A stretch of 64,000 nucleotides of DNA from Bicyclus anynana (Eukaryota > Arthropoda > Insecta > Lepidoptera > Nymphalidae), in assembly GCF_947172395.1 (NCBI RefSeq), contig NC_069106.1, positions 7,316,001 to 7,380,000 on the forward strand, given 5' to 3'. Of the stretch, positions 42,650 through 54,831 are shown one piece after another. Each line of letters opens with the position of its first letter. The first letter of the stretch is position 1. The notes under the pieces were generated by a model. It ran no database searches, was not told where the DNA came from, and was given only the letters and a program-made list of their open reading frames with translations. The position numbers and the translations under genes are program-made.

Positions 42650-42785
42650 ATATTAACCGATGGACGTCCACTGCAAGATCGATGATGGATGATGGTTGCA
42701 GGCGGCTTAAGACCGCGGTGTTTGAAAGTCCTTACAAGAGTGCCATGTCCAGCAGTGGACGTCCATCGGCTGATAACGCTGGTAA
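42650..42785. mobile_element. Inverted RTE 3' ends
   Basis: ACCGATGGACGTCCACTGC at the left and GCAGTGGACGTCCATCGGC at the right are two RTE 3' ends facing each other, with GATGATGG-type tail sequence between. Confidence 0.6.
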
Positions 42786-42803
42786 TGATGACATTACCAT
42801 GTA

Positions 42804-43001
42804 TCTATACTAATATTATAAAGCTGAAGAGTTTGTTTGTTTGATTGAATGCGCTAATCACAGAAACTACTGGTCCCATTTGAAAAATTCTTTCAGTGTT
42901 AAATAGCCCATTTATCAAGGAAGGTTATAGGCTATATATTATATCATAATATTCCTACGGGAACGGGAACCACGCGGGTGAAAGCGCGTGGCGTCAGCTA
43001 G
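42804..43001 (+). mobile_element. Complete Helitron
   Basis: TCTATACTAATATTATAAAG to GTGGCGTCAGCTAG, with A and T flanks. Confidence 0.85.
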
Positions 43002-43155
43002 TCCTAAATAATAAATGAATGAATGTAACAATGGAAATTGTCTCTGTATTGCTCTACTCTGTTCGTAAGAATCAAAGATTTGGCTCGTATCCAGGTTGAA
43101 TGGAAACAACTGCATTTAGTGATTAATTATTATTAATTAATGTACCTATAACTAG

Positions 43156-43455
43156 CTTTGATAGCCCAGTGGATATTACCTCTGCCTTCGAATCCGGTCC
43201 GGGGCATGCACTTCCAACTTTTCAGTTGTGTGCATTTTATGAAATTAAATATCACGTCACGACCCGTGTCTAACTGTCTAAACTGTGGAGGAAACTGTGG
43301 AAGAATTAACTTAATTCTGCACGTGAGTGAAGTCTTCCAATTTGAATTGGCCAAGTGTGGTGGAGTCCACCGGTCTCCTCCTTCGGACCGGATTATGACC
43401 TACGCCCTCCGTAATTGGAGGCAGAAGTCATGTCCACTGGGCTATTACGGCTCTC
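43156..43455. mobile_element. SINE-B pieces in inverted order
   Basis: A plus-strand head and body run from 43156 (GATAGCCCAGTGGATATTAC). A minus-strand head lies at 43381-43455 (GTAATAGCCCAGTGGACATG). The middle is degenerate SINE-B. Confidence 0.65.
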
Positions 43456-44755
43456 AAAAAGCACACCTGAGTACTATTTATTATAATACTAACTAAACGA
43501 TCTAGCTAGCTAGCTAGGTAACTTTATTAAAATTATGACTTTCAAAAATATCACTAACATTAAAGTTTTATAATAGTAGTATGTATAACAAATATAATAA
43601 AGATTCATGTTTTTATTAGTTTTGAAAATTACCCAGACACCGGAGCTCAGAAAAATCTTAAACACCTATTACACGAACCCGCCTCTTTCTAAACCAGACA
43701 CCAATATTAAACCGTGGCCATGTAACACGGTTTGCGCGAGATACATCGTATAAAAATATAAAAAACGACTGTCATATACATTTCTTTTTAAATAAGTCAT
43801 ATCTGGATGATGCACAGATTCTAACATCTTAATTACGCTTAGACCATTAATGGTCTAAGTAATTACGTCATGCATTTAGACAAGTCATTGCATTGTCTAT
43901 GGTCACCATACACACTCAAGCTCATATTATACGAATGATACATTTTCCTAATCTCCAATGATACATTATCCTAATATAAGGTCAATTTTCAGCTGATATA
44001 AATTAGGACAATTAAAGTGTATGAGGTAAATTTTCAAAGAAATCTAAATTTGCCTAACCAGTTAAATTATTTTGTTGCAGATGGGTAATATTCGTATTCG
44101 TATCCTTTTGACATAAAATTCATTGCATTATCTGTGTCTAACTGACAGGCGCAGGCGACAGTTTTGATAAGGATTTGAAGTTAAATTCAAACTAAGCTAA
44201 TTACTAAATTTTAATAATAATAATTGAGAATGACATCTCTCATTCATTGATTGACTATGACATTGACAGCTCGCGTTTTTCTAGTTTTTGTTGCTCGATG
44301 GTCGTGGACGGGCTACCATCTTGGCGACGCTTTTCCTGAAGGCATCCTGAATACGCATCACAGCAATCAAGACTAGTGTGCGAATTTAAAAAGAATAAGT
44401 CCATAAAAATATGTGATATCCTTCTCTCTTCTCTATCTTCGTCTCTTTCCTTCGTTTAGTGTCCCAGTGCTACATCCCGCGGCGCCCACACTACACGTGT
44501 ATGCGAGTAATATAAACATTGTCTTAGCCGTAACGACAAAAAAGTTTTAAAATAAAATTAATAGCTATGTGACGCGCGTTCTCGGAAACTTGTTAATTAT
44601 GTGTTGTAAACTAATAAAACGTAACACTACGCGGGGACGGTTAATACGCGGGTAGTTTACAGAATTGTTAAACTCGGTCAGAGGTTGAAAGGGTGGGATG
44701 GGTTTAAGTGGGTATGGAAATATTTAGTTAGTAATTCAGTTTTTATTTAGACTTT
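43456..44755. other. Repeat-poor stretch, no gene recognised
   Basis: Contains a CTAGCTAGCTAGCTAG run (43502) and a 22-bp palindrome (43838-43859). A GC-richer part at 44280-44520 (GGACGGGCTACCATCTTGG; ATCCCGCGGCGCCCACAC) could be an untranslated exon or regulatory region of an unseen gene. Confidence 0.4.
43838..43859. repeat. 22-bp palindrome identical to core of 33261-33296
   Basis: CTTAGACCATT plus its reverse complement. The flanks (AATTACG; TAATTACG) extend the symmetry imperfectly. Confidence 0.8.
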
Positions 44756-44760
44756 TTTTT

Positions 44761-45073
44761 ATTCTTTACAAGTTAGCCCTTGACTACAATCTCACTTGAT
44801 GGTAAGTGATGATGCAGTCTAAGATGGAAACGGGCTAACTTGTTAGGTGGAGGATGAAAATCCACACCCCTTTCGGTTTGTACACGGCATTGTACCGGAA
44901 CGCTAAATCGATTGGCGGTACGTCTTTACTGGTGGTGGTAACTAGCCACGGCCGAAGCCTTCCACCAGCCAAACCTGGACCAATTAAGAAAATCTCAATC
45001 TGCCCAGCCGGGGATCGAACCCAGGACCTCCGTTTTGTAAATCCACCGCACATACCACTGCGCCACGGAGACC
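44761..45073 (-). mobile_element. SINE-A, full length
   Basis: Tail at left (minus GTAGTCAAGGGCTAACTTGT), head at right (minus GGTCTCCGTGGCGCAGTGG), with B box GGTTCGATCCCCGGCTGGGC. Confidence 0.88.
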
Positions 45074-45079
45074 GTCAAA

Positions 45080-45277
45080 CTATCTGACGCCGCGCGGTTT
45101 CACTCACGAGGTTCCCGTTTCCGTAGGAATATGGGGATAGTAAATAGCCTTTAGCCTTCCTCGATAAATGGGCTATCTAATACTTAAAGAATTTTGCAAA
45201 TCGGACCAGTAGTTCTTGAGATTAGCGCATTCAATCAAACAAACAAACAAATCTTCAGCTTTATAATGCTAGTATAA
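45080..45277 (-). mobile_element. Helitron with decayed ends
   Basis: CTATCTGACGCCGCGCGG replaces CTAGCTGACGCC. The body is intact to minus-strand TATACTAGCATTATAAAG. It abuts the head of the SINE-A. Confidence 0.75.
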
Positions 45278-45350
45278 AGTATAATTTACTTTCAGCGAGT
45301 TTTGATAATACTTACCTGTACATTTTGATGTGCTCTTTTCAAATTTACTT

Positions 45351-45382
45351 CAAAAATTCGAAGAAGGAGCTTCGAATTTTTG
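45351..45382. other. Perfect 13-bp hairpin
   Basis: CAAAAATTCGAAG pairs with CTTCGAATTTTTG over AAGGAG. Confidence 0.5.
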
Positions 45383-46740
45383 CTGGCGCTTAAAACCACT
45401 TTTTAGACGAAATCTCTTTTCATTCATTTTCATTCATTTTACGATAAATACTTGTATTACAAAATTAACTATAGATAATTATCTTTTAAATATTTTTTTC
45501 TGTAGTGTAAATACTTTCAGCATACGATTTCCACAAAGAGTTTCCGCTGAATCTGAAATTACTAAATATACTACTACTACTACTACTACTACTACACACT
45601 ACTGAAAATACTAAATATACTAGCTTCCATACAAGTTGTTTAAGTATAGTGAAAATTTACCTAAATTATAAATTTATAAGTCTCAAAGATTATTCTAATA
45701 GTGAATCCATTCATTGCAGGGCGCATTTAAATTCCAGTAGCGTGAACCCGTTGCTTACTTGCTTCCCTTACCTGTTTACAAGCTTCGGAAGTACGCAGGT
45801 TGCGTTTGAACGGGCGAGTTACTGGACTCTACTATTTATTATTCAATAATCTTTGAAGTGCGTTTATGAGAAGTAAACAGACAAATAACTTCATTCGTAT
45901 TTTAAAAATGTATCATGTTTTTTTAAAGTTTGATTGCGATAACCGCCCCCGACTAGGTGGAGCAACGAACTTCGGAAGGTGACTGGCATCGATTGGGTGC
46001 AAACGTCAAAAAAGTGGCCTATGTTCAGCAGTGCATGCATAATGACTGATTATGATGATAATGATGAACCGCTGATGTTAAGTGATGAATGACGATCAAC
46101 AGCAGGTACCTATATGATGCGAGCCAGGCTTACTTGAAAATACCTACATAAATTTATTCAACATATACCTTAAAAATTACACCTCCTAGGAGTTTCTTTT
46201 ATCCTAGTACTTTGAAATTTTAGGTGTTTAACGTTTGTTCGTAAAAATTAAAAAAACATTGCAGTGAGTGTTTAAATCAACTTCTCAATACTCTCTGTTA
46301 TCCTGGTAATTTGTTTGAAGATTTTGCGTTACGTGACGAATTCTGCCAGTTCACTCTACTGTAAGGCGGAGAATTTCGTTCCGAAAGTCAGGCAAGTAAA
46401 AGTTATAGTGCAAACGCACTCCCCGTTTCAAGAAGCCCGTCGTGTCTATGGACAGATTTATTTTTATTCTGCACCGCACGTGTTCCCGCGGTTCCTCTGA
46501 GCTCCGTCTAATTGATTTCTAAACGGCTTATGAGTAATGCGCGATTGTGTTTCTAATTGCCATCGGCTAGATTGAGTCGTTGTTGTAAAATTAGACGCGC
46601 CTCTTGTTTCTTTCTTGTCTATGCTTCCTGTGTGTTGTTTTACGACGGCCTAGTTTTTGATTCATAATTTTTCAAATGATTTCACGAAGTGTGGTGAAGA
46701 ATTACCTTACAAACTTTTACTAATTACTAACAAATCTAAT
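45383..46740. other. No gene recognised; (TAC)n at 45570-45597
   Basis: Mostly unique sequence. Around 46315-46500 GC rises and a short frame exists, but it lacks similarity to known proteins. Confidence 0.4.
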
Positions 46741-47450
46741 CCATACTAATATTATAAATGTAAAAGTCCGTCAGTCTGTACCCTACCACTGAACTGTTTT
46801 GGATGAAATTTATGGATGAAAAAAAAAATTACTAAACCCTTTGTATATAAATACTAGATATGTACTAGCAGACGCCCGCGACTTTGTTCGCCCTTAGAAT
46901 TCTTTAATCCATCCCTTACCGTAAGTACGTTATCAACCCATTTCGGCTCACTGCTGAGCTCGAGTCTCCTCTCCGAATGAGAAGGGTTAGGCCAATAGTC
47001 CACCACGCTGGCCCAATGCGGATTGGCAGACTTCACACACGCAGAGAATTAAGAAAATTCTCTGGTATGCAGGTTTCCTCACGATGTTTTCCTTCACCGT
47101 TTGAGACGTGATAATTAATTTAAAAAAAAAAAAAATTTTTTTACCGTAAGTATTCGCTGTAAAACTGGAGTTACTTCCCAACATTTCCCTTCACTGTTCT
47201 GATCCTATTGATCGTAGCGTGATGAAAATTATACTACAACCTGCCCAGAAGTATGAAGAATAATTGTACCAAGTTTCGTTAAAATCAGTTGAGTAGTTTT
47301 TGTTTCTATAACAAACATACAGACAAACGAAAATTTTACTGATTGCAGTTTTGGCATCAGTATCGATCACTAATCATCCCCTGATAGTTATTCTGGAAAT
47401 ATATTTCATGTAAAGAATTGACCTCTCTACAGATTTATTATAAACGTATA
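46741..47450. mobile_element. Composite of Helitron pieces with inserted SINE-B
   Basis: A plus Helitron start at 46741 (CCATACTAATATTATAAATG). A minus Helitron 3' end at 46865 (CTAGCAGACGCCCGCGAC). SINE-B minus at 46928-47125. Then continuing Helitron-type body to about 47450. Confidence 0.6.
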
Positions 47451-47989
47451 GATATATATAAATATACCTACTTTACATGTAGGTACTATGTGTCTAATTA
47501 TTAAAGCCTACTGGAGGCAAATTCGTAAATACGCCACTGCCTAAAAGCTCGTGGAAACTCAAAATAAAAAAAGAGTGTATTCCGCAGTACAGATTATGTT
47601 TACAAAAAGTTTTTATTACACCCGAGCAATTATTATCTGCCGCAACGAACGAACTGAATTAACGAAATGAATGTATAGTGTTGCCAAGTGTCCTCATTTT
47701 CTTGAAATATACCATTTTTTATAGATCTGGTCTGGCATCAGGTTTTGTCTGGTAGTATGCTTCGGTAATTATCTGTACCATTTGCAAGTTATTGCGTTGA
47801 GTCCCTACAAATGAATACGCAAACGCAAGTTTGTTTATTTATTTTTTATAAATATTAAACGCAAACACGGATTATTAAATACATGAAACTCGCTTCTGGC
47901 ATTTTTAGTTTTGAAAACTCCGTACACTAGGGTCACAGTAAAAATCTAGGGTGTCCTTTAAGTGTAAGCACCAATGATTTTTTAATAGA

Positions 47990-48600
47990 GATATGCCATT
48001 AGCGCGTCAAAACTGAGGCGAATAAAAGCGGCTAATTGTCTTCATTTCATTGAGTGGCATAGCAAACAAACTAAAGGTATTTAAATAAATATTAACTAAA
48101 CATCGTATATAGTTGTGTTCAAAAACTGTATATACACAAATATACAGGAAGAAAATTTTTTTAGTGCGGATATTTTTATATTTTGTACATAAACAAAATT
48201 TAATGATCACGTATTTTTTCTTTTTTTTTTTAACTCAAAAATAACAAAATTATCGTTAGCTAAAGTTATTTACTTTTGAACAGAATTTTAGGGTCACCCT
48301 ATTGTGCGTTTATTTTATTTTCGTTTGATACCTAAAGGACGTCACCAGATCACTTTTAAGCTGAATATATCTTGTTTAGTAATAATATGTACATTATTTT
48401 GTTATTTTAGAGACATAAATTAAAAAAAAAATTACATTAAATGTATCGAACTGTTTGTAGATTTATATTCTATTAATGATACAGAACCACGAAAAAAAAT
48501 ATCCGCACTAAAGACCGAATCACCCTGTATAATGGCTAAATAAGTAGCTAAATTCGGATTGCGGTGATTTTGTAGGCACGTAACATCTAATAGTGAAAAA
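47990..48600. repeat. Old repeat, second copy, carrying a TIR element
   Basis: AACTGAGGCGAATAAAAGCG and TTGTCTTCATTTCATTGAG match 36950 onward, and GTAGCTAAATTCGGATTGCG matches its right half. The element at 48143-48529 splits it. Confidence 0.6.
48143..48529. mobile_element. Mariner-like TIR element, 387 bp
   Basis: Ends: left TACAGG...TTTAGTGCGGATATTTTT, right AAAATATCCGCACTAAA...CACCCTGTA, inverted. TA borders suggest a TA target. No transposase frame. Confidence 0.6.
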
Positions 48601-48729
48601 TATTTGTTTCATACAGATTCCACAAAATAAAAAGTCCAAATATGTAGTTAAGTTAACGTTGTCTGAAGTTCGAAGTTTCCCATGCTTCTACCATAAATAA
48701 CGGTAACGGTAGCATTTTTTTTAGTTTAG

Positions 48730-48860
48730 ACCATCGATTCCCAAAGTGGTCCAGATGAACCAGGTGGACCCCCAGGGGTCTACGGAAGATTCGGCGGGGG
48801 TCTACGTTTACGTGACTAACGTGACATAAAAATGGGGGTCCACGAGATTTATCTCGTTTT
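48730..48860 (+). mobile_element. Possible hAT-like end
   Basis: ATCGATTCCCAAAGTGGTCC, then GGTGGACCCCCAGGGGTCTA resembles one terminus of hAT elements; the other end was not seen. Confidence 0.3.
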
Positions 48861-49317
48861 ATAGTGAATGGGGAGTTTTCTGAATAAAATAATTTGTGAA
48901 TTGATTGCTTGTGCTGTGAATATAAAAATTAAATTTAGCCGAAATAAGTTTTTCCCTGGACAATTTTACTTTTTACACACCATAATCAATTAATTAATTA
49001 ACTAAGTAGGTAGGTAATCATTTCTCATTTTTTTTTAACTGTTATATTGCTGTTGATTTAGCTGCAACGAAAATTTCCATAAGTGAATCTAATCAACTTA
49101 TTTGTCGAGTTTTAGATAGAAATTTAGCAGGAAGTTTACTGGAACCAGTTAAATTAGAAAGTGGTCTATGAGTAAAAATTGGTCTGGTCTTCTTCATAAT
49201 CGTGCACTCTTGGCAGAGTGGTCGTGGTTGCAGCCAGGTCTGGTCTAGACCATAATATATTACATGTCTATAGTATAAAATCTTTATTATGAAAATGTGA
49301 TCTTCAATATACGACTT

Positions 49318-49360
49318 CAAACGGAGTTTCCACGCAGGCGCAGTCGCCGGCGTTTGCTAG
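49318..49360 (+). mobile_element. Helitron 3' end scrap
   Basis: CGCAGTCGCCGGCGTTTGCTAG followed by T. Confidence 0.5.
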
Positions 49361-49648
49361 TTTACTTTATAACCCCAAGACACATAATCTGGCAACACTA
49401 ATGCGCTGGTTGTAAACCAATAAAACCTGTTTAGTGACACGAACACAACTCAGCACAAATAAACACACCCACGTGTGGACTTGAAAAAATAAATTGTGCT
49501 GTGAATGGTCTTCAAATTACTGTTTAAGATAACAAAGAGTATTTTTTACAGTTATTTACGATTTATTAAACGTTGGTGGGTCGTAGTTATCTTTAATAGA
49601 CGAATATCCATTTTTAGGATTCCGTACTAAAATGTCTGAAATATAGGT

Positions 49649-49980
49649 ATATACTAATATTATAAAGCTGAAGAGTTTGTTTGTTTGATTGAACGCGCTG
49701 ATCTCATCAACTACTGGTCCGATTTGAAAAATTCTTTTATTGTTAGATAGCCCATTTAACGAGGAAGGCTATATGATATATATTATCCCCGTATTCCTAA
49801 AGAAACGGTAGACACGCGGGTGAAACCGCGTGGCTTCAGCTAGTCACACTAAGTGTGTAAGTATGTTTGTTCCTTTTTTACGCTGCGCCTACTGAAGCGA
49901 TTTGGCTGAAATTTAGAATGGAAATAGATTTTACATTGGATTAACACATAGGCTACTTTTCACTTAAGGCTAAAGGCTTA
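49649..49980 (+). mobile_element. Helitron followed directly by a second Helitron relic
   Basis: TATACTAATATTATAAAGCT to GTGGCTTCAGCTAG (49843). Then TCACACTAAGTGTGTAAGTA, and CTGAAGCGATTTGGCTGAAA, belong to the other Helitron type. Confidence 0.7.
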
Positions 49981-51900
49981 CTTTACTTTACTTTTTGTTT
50001 ACTATGCGACTCAATTAAATTATGACAATTCTCTCTTTATTTTTGAGGCGCTAGTGTCATATTCCTATAATAAAATTTTTGGACTAAAATAAAACGGGAC
50101 AGAATTGTTACCATTTGAATGTTCAAATGCTATATGTATAAATTATTTAAAATTGTGAGTAAGTACCTATGCATAATTGCATCAAATTAATTAGCTGAAG
50201 TAAATGAGCAAACCACAATAGTCTTCCTACGCAAACAATAAATTATTCCCACCGCCAACATTACACCGATGCGTTCCAAATTCAAATTCCGAACTTTTAA
50301 TTGTCCAAAGCAAACATCTGCATATCAACGTCTGACGCGTTTACACTATAGTCCCGCGCATGCGCAATGATATTTAATAGCTGATGTTTCGAGACGCGTT
50401 TACACGGAGAGAGTTGCTGGTTTGGTGTTACAATAATGACAATACACGTGACAATTAGGGCCGGTGTTGGCTCGCCATTTCAGGACCTTGGGACCCCGTT
50501 TACCGGTTCTTCAAATTATGTACATATCATTATCACTCCTGCTTAACTCGTTCTGTTAATGTGACTGTATTGATGTGTATTTTGGTGACTTTAGTACTTC
50601 TGCGGATCTCATTTTTGATTCAAACACGCATAGACGCCGCCATGAACAAAGGACACCTTTAGCTAGCGGTCAAGTCATTACGCATATCGGCGTATGTTAG
50701 TTAATTAATTAATTAATTACTGGTAATTTTGACTTATACCTGTAAATAATTGAATGTTGTCAATTTAATGCGACGACTTCGACGTCACAGTAGCAAAACA
50801 AATTTGTTTTATTGCAAAATATATTATAGTACACATATCACGAACATAATCAGTAATCGCTATTTCTATACAATAATTTTACTAATTCACATACTTATAT
50901 CCATTCAATATTATTTCTAAAAGTGGTTCGTGCCGACTTTCCTCCGTGGATAACTTTTAAACCTTGCAAACTACTTGAAATGAACGAATTTGGTTTGATT
51001 TGAGGATTCCCCTTAATTTAATTATTCTTGTTTTTTTTCCAAATTTCACCAATCTGCTTATAGTCGACTTACCCACTATAAGCAAATTTGGTATGATCAA
51101 TTTGACTTTACCGGACAGGAAGACCATTGTCGCTTTAACTGCTTGACTCTTTCCACAGTTCTTAGCCCGGAGGTCAGTGGATTGGGATGTTTCAGCGAAT
51201 TCTACTCGTGATAAAATTTTTCTAAGGCGCTAGTATACTGGCGTCGTGTCAACGCGCGCTAACAACCTCTGAGAACAATGTGGTGATGTCGGATGGGGGA
51301 ATATAAAACGGATGAAAAACAAAACAAATAATATTTCACTTTCAAAACTCGGCTCACTGTAAACATACACGCTACCGAGTACATTCTGTGTGTGATTCAG
51401 ATCATTTTGATCACTACGTATGAGAGATAAACACATACCTATTTTAAATCGGTTCAGCAGTTTCAGAGCCTATTCAATGCATACAAACAAACAATCAAAT
51501 ATTTCCTAGTAGCATAGTAATATTATAATAGTACATTATATAAGTATAGTGCGGTAAGTTGAAAATTACAGCTGAGGAGACATTGCTAGACCGAGCCGTA
51601 GGCGAGGGTATCAGGTAAGCAAAGGCTTACCTGTAAAAGCGCACACGTGAAACATATCCTTTCAGAAAATGAATTTGGCTTTGGGACTTCTGGCGGTGTC
51701 GAATTAACAAATCCATCAGTACTTGACATTTTCAAACAAAAACAATACGACGAAAAGAAAAAGTGCGCGGGATAAATTTTACTTTATCACAAACTTTTTT
51801 TTTTGGCAAAGGCACAAAATATAACTACCAGTATTACTAATATACTTAGTAAATTAATATTTTTGTGTTTTTGTTGCAGATATAAATTGGATAGAAGCAG
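49981..51900. other. No gene; sparse repeats
   Basis: GTCCCGCGCATGCGCAATG near 50351 holds a GCGCATGCGC palindrome (NRF-1-like). An RTE scrap lies at 50455-50645 (CATTTCAGGACCTTGGGAC). (TTAA)n lies at 50697-50721. A Helitron scrap lies at 51445-51535. Confidence 0.4.
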
Positions 51901-51904
51901 GCGT

Positions 51905-52070
51905 TACTTTGCAGAAGTTCATCATGATTATATAATGATTTATTTATTTTGCTAACATCCGCGAAAAGTCGACGAACCCATGCGACAACGTCACCCAGGT
52001 CCGACAAAATACTCTCTACGTACGTTTCACCCCGAAACCGGAGCATCCTCAGGAGATGTTGACTCTACAA
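51905..52070 (-). repeat. Penelope-like relic with hammerhead-like core
   Basis: On the minus strand CTGAGGA (52046-52052) is followed by a possible stem GCTCC/GGGGT and GAAAC (52024-52028), matching the CUGANGA...GAAA layout of hammerhead ribozymes. It shares sequence with 18090-18230. The stem has two wobble pairs, so the assignment is tentative. Confidence 0.4.
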
Positions 52071-52734
52071 CGTTGTAGAGTTATTAGATTATATAAGCAG
52101 ATATAAATGGTTGTAACTTATTGCCTTAAATTAAGGAATCAAATGTTTATTTATTATATTTTATGTCTCAAAATTAATTTTACTTTTCTGACATAAAAAC
52201 TCTTTGCTGATTTAAAAAAGTACCGTTCGTTTTTAGACGTAGAGTTTTGATAAGCGGCGCGTTTTACACACAAGTGCGTAATGATACATTACGATATTGA
52301 AATTGGTGAAACAAGAGTCCGTTTACGAGCAAATGTGTTATAAAAATGTTATTTAATATATATTAACTGTAATTTATTGTTCTAAGCTTATTAATCAAAA
52401 CTTTCATTAATATAAGAACAAGTTTTTTTGGTGTGAATCGAGCGGTTAATTTTATAGGCACCTACCCTAGTTTTTAATTTGTTTGTTGGTAAACAATGTA
52501 CATCGAGTATAGTTTAAATATAGAACAACGTGGCAGTTACTACAGACTATATGTCTACAAAACCAATTAGCTTGATCATCTTGAACAGTTATTAAAAGTT
52601 TGTTTATTATTGCTACCCGCTATTGTGTGGTCCCGATGATTGATTGATTGATTGACAGACGCGGACACTGCGCCGCTATAGTTGTACAAACAAAATGTGT
52701 AACTGTCGATTTTATTTGAAAATATTTGACAGAA
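52071..52734. other. No gene recognised
   Basis: AT-rich unique sequence with a (TTGA)n stretch at 52637-52652. Confidence 0.5.
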
Positions 52735-53145
52735 TTAGTGGATTAGAATGCCTCGTCGGTTTCGGGTCATTAGAAAACCTGGGTTCGAGTCCTGTGTCGG
52801 GCTATCAAGTACTGAGCTTTTCTTTCTTTTATCATCATCATTATCAACCGATATTCGGCTCACTGCTGAGCTCGAGTCTCCTCTCAGAATGAGAGGGGTT
52901 AAGCAAATAGTCCACCAAGCTGGCCCAATGTGGAATGGCAGATTTCACATACGCAGAGAATTAAGAAAATTCTCTGGTTTGCAGGTTTTCACAATGTTTT
53001 TCCTTCACCGTTTGTGACACGTGATATTTTATTTCTTAAAATGCACACAACTGAAAAGTTGGAGGTGCATGCCCTCGACCGGATTCAAACCCACACACTT
53101 CGGAATCGGAGGCAGAGGTCATATCCACTGGGCTATCACGGCTCT
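52735..53145. mobile_element. tRNA-like head, then full SINE-B (minus)
   Basis: 52735-52805 has CCTGGGTTCGAGTCCTGTGT, a B box. 52830-53145 is SINE-B with its head at right (minus GTGATAGCCCAGTGGATATG). Confidence 0.75.
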
Positions 53146-53209
53146 TTCTTCTGTACTAATATTATAACGGGGAGAAATTTGATTAATTTATTATCTATAC
53201 TATTTTACT

Positions 53210-53400
53210 ATTACTATATTTACTATATAATATTATAAAGAGGTAAAGTTTGTAAGTTTGTAAGTTTGTCACATTTTTTAAATGGGGTAATCTTCGGAAC
53301 TACTGGTCCGATTTCAAAAATTCTTTCACCAGTAGAATGCTACATTATCGGGGAGTGCTATAGGCTATATTTTATATTGGTATCATATATATTAGCCGAG
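53210..53400 (+). mobile_element. Helitron, related to 32970 copy
   Basis: TAATATTATAAAGAGGTAAAG start; CTACTGGTCCGATTTCAAAA and GTGCTATAGGCTATATTTTA body; 3' end lost. Confidence 0.6.
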
Positions 53401-53784
53401 TTATCACAGTTTTTGTCATACAGGTCGGACTGAAAATCCTCTTAAATAGACTTATTCGCATGCGCTGCCTTAACTATTGTGTAAAATTGAAATTAATGTA
53501 TGACTTTATGTATCTTTAAAAGTTCTACAAAAAAGTCCGCGACACCATATATCTATCTTCTATATATTAGCAGATATAGTACCTTTTGTGTTTTAAAAAT
53601 TATTAATTTCATATACTTAGGTTTACGTCATTATTTATACAACTAAACTTTAATCCTTATTAAAATAAATTATTTAATAATCACAAGGATATTATGGAGA
53701 TAAGATTTGCCCTTTACAGTATGTTAATTACTTAAATAGTTTCGGAGATAAACAAAATTTCTAAAAGACGCAGAAATTCCGCAA

Positions 53785-53951
53785 TATGACGCCCGGCGCT
53801 TTCATTTACGTAGTTCCCGTTCCTATGTGAATATGGGGATCAAACATAGCCTATGACACTCGCAAATAACGTAGCTTTCTATTGGTAAAACAATTTTCCA
53901 AATCGGTCCAGTAGTCCACACGAACTTTACCTCTTTATATTATTAGCATAG
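53785..53951 (-). mobile_element. Helitron, reverse, back to back with the next
   Basis: GCCCGGCGCTTTCATTTACG, then AATATGGGGATCAAACATAG; 5' end minus-strand TCTATGCTAATAATATAAAG at 53951. Confidence 0.65.
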
Positions 53952-53954
53952 AAG

Positions 53955-54421
53955 TCTCTATTTCTCTTGGTCATACCACTACTCTCGAAGGACTGGACCG
54001 ATTTTGCTAAGGGTAGGAGTAAGATAGAGAAGTTACAGGGTAGGGTAGGGTACGGGTAGGGAAGCGTAGGGGTAGGGTAGGTTTAGGGCCGGGTTTAGGG
54101 TAGGGGTAGAGGTAGGGTAGTGGTAGGGTAGAGGTACGGGTAGGATAGGGAAGTGGTAGGGTAGGGGTAGGATAGGCGTGAGATAGGGGTACGGGTGTGA
54201 TAGGGGTAGGAAAGGATAGGGTACGGGGAGGGTAGGGGTAGGATGGGGGTAGGGTGTAGGTAAGTTAGGGGTAGGGTAGGAGTAGGTTTGGGGTAGGGTA
54301 GGGGTAGGGTGGGGGGTAGGGGTAGGGTAGATGTAGTGGTAGGGTAGGGGTAGGGTAGGGTAGGGGTAGTAGTAAAGTTGACATCGAAATTTACGCGGAC
54401 GAAGTCGCGGGCGTCCGCTAG
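53955..54421 (+). mobile_element. Helitron with expanded TAGGG-like minisatellite
   Basis: Start TCTCTATTTCTCTTGGTCAT; end CGCGGGCGTCCGCTAG. Between about 54008 and 54373 is a 365-bp run of GGTAGGG/GGGTAG variants, far longer than the 50-75 bp in sister copies. A Pro/Tyr-rich minus-strand frame across it is a repeat by-product. Confidence 0.8.
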
Positions 54422-54831
54422 TAATATTATAAAGAGGAAAGAGTTGTTCATACTCGTAAAACAGTAAGCAATTGAAAAAAAAGGTGTAGTTGTAATAATA
54501 TTAATGTCAGAAATAAAAATAAAATTGATGCACGCAGTTGATGCACAAGGTTACAGAACAATACTAATTCTTTTAAGGGTGCATTCGACAGGGTTCAGAA
54601 CGTACGTAGTACAAAAACGAACCCTTATTATTATAAATACTACCACATGTATTTTACAAGAAAAATCTTAATAGCAGCCTGGAGTTGGAAATAGAGAGTG
54701 CACCTGTGCTTGCGCACACACTTGTACACTATAATATCTCCTGCCGGATTGATTAATCTCAACATAAGATTACCCAAACAAGTAGGTCGAGATCAAATAA
54801 AATTATAATTTGATCTCCACCGATATTTCTT

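Noticed and set aside
46315..46500. Small novel gene
   Set aside because: Short frame without start context, homology or splice support; kept only as unexplained sequence.
54008..54373. Telomere repeat
   Set aside because: Insect telomeres are (TTAGG)n. Here the units are GGTAGGG variants within a Helitron, with CTAG end and sister copies elsewhere.
54095..54451. Pro/Tyr/Thr-rich 118-aa minus-strand frame
   Set aside because: By-product of the TAGGG-like minisatellite inside a Helitron.
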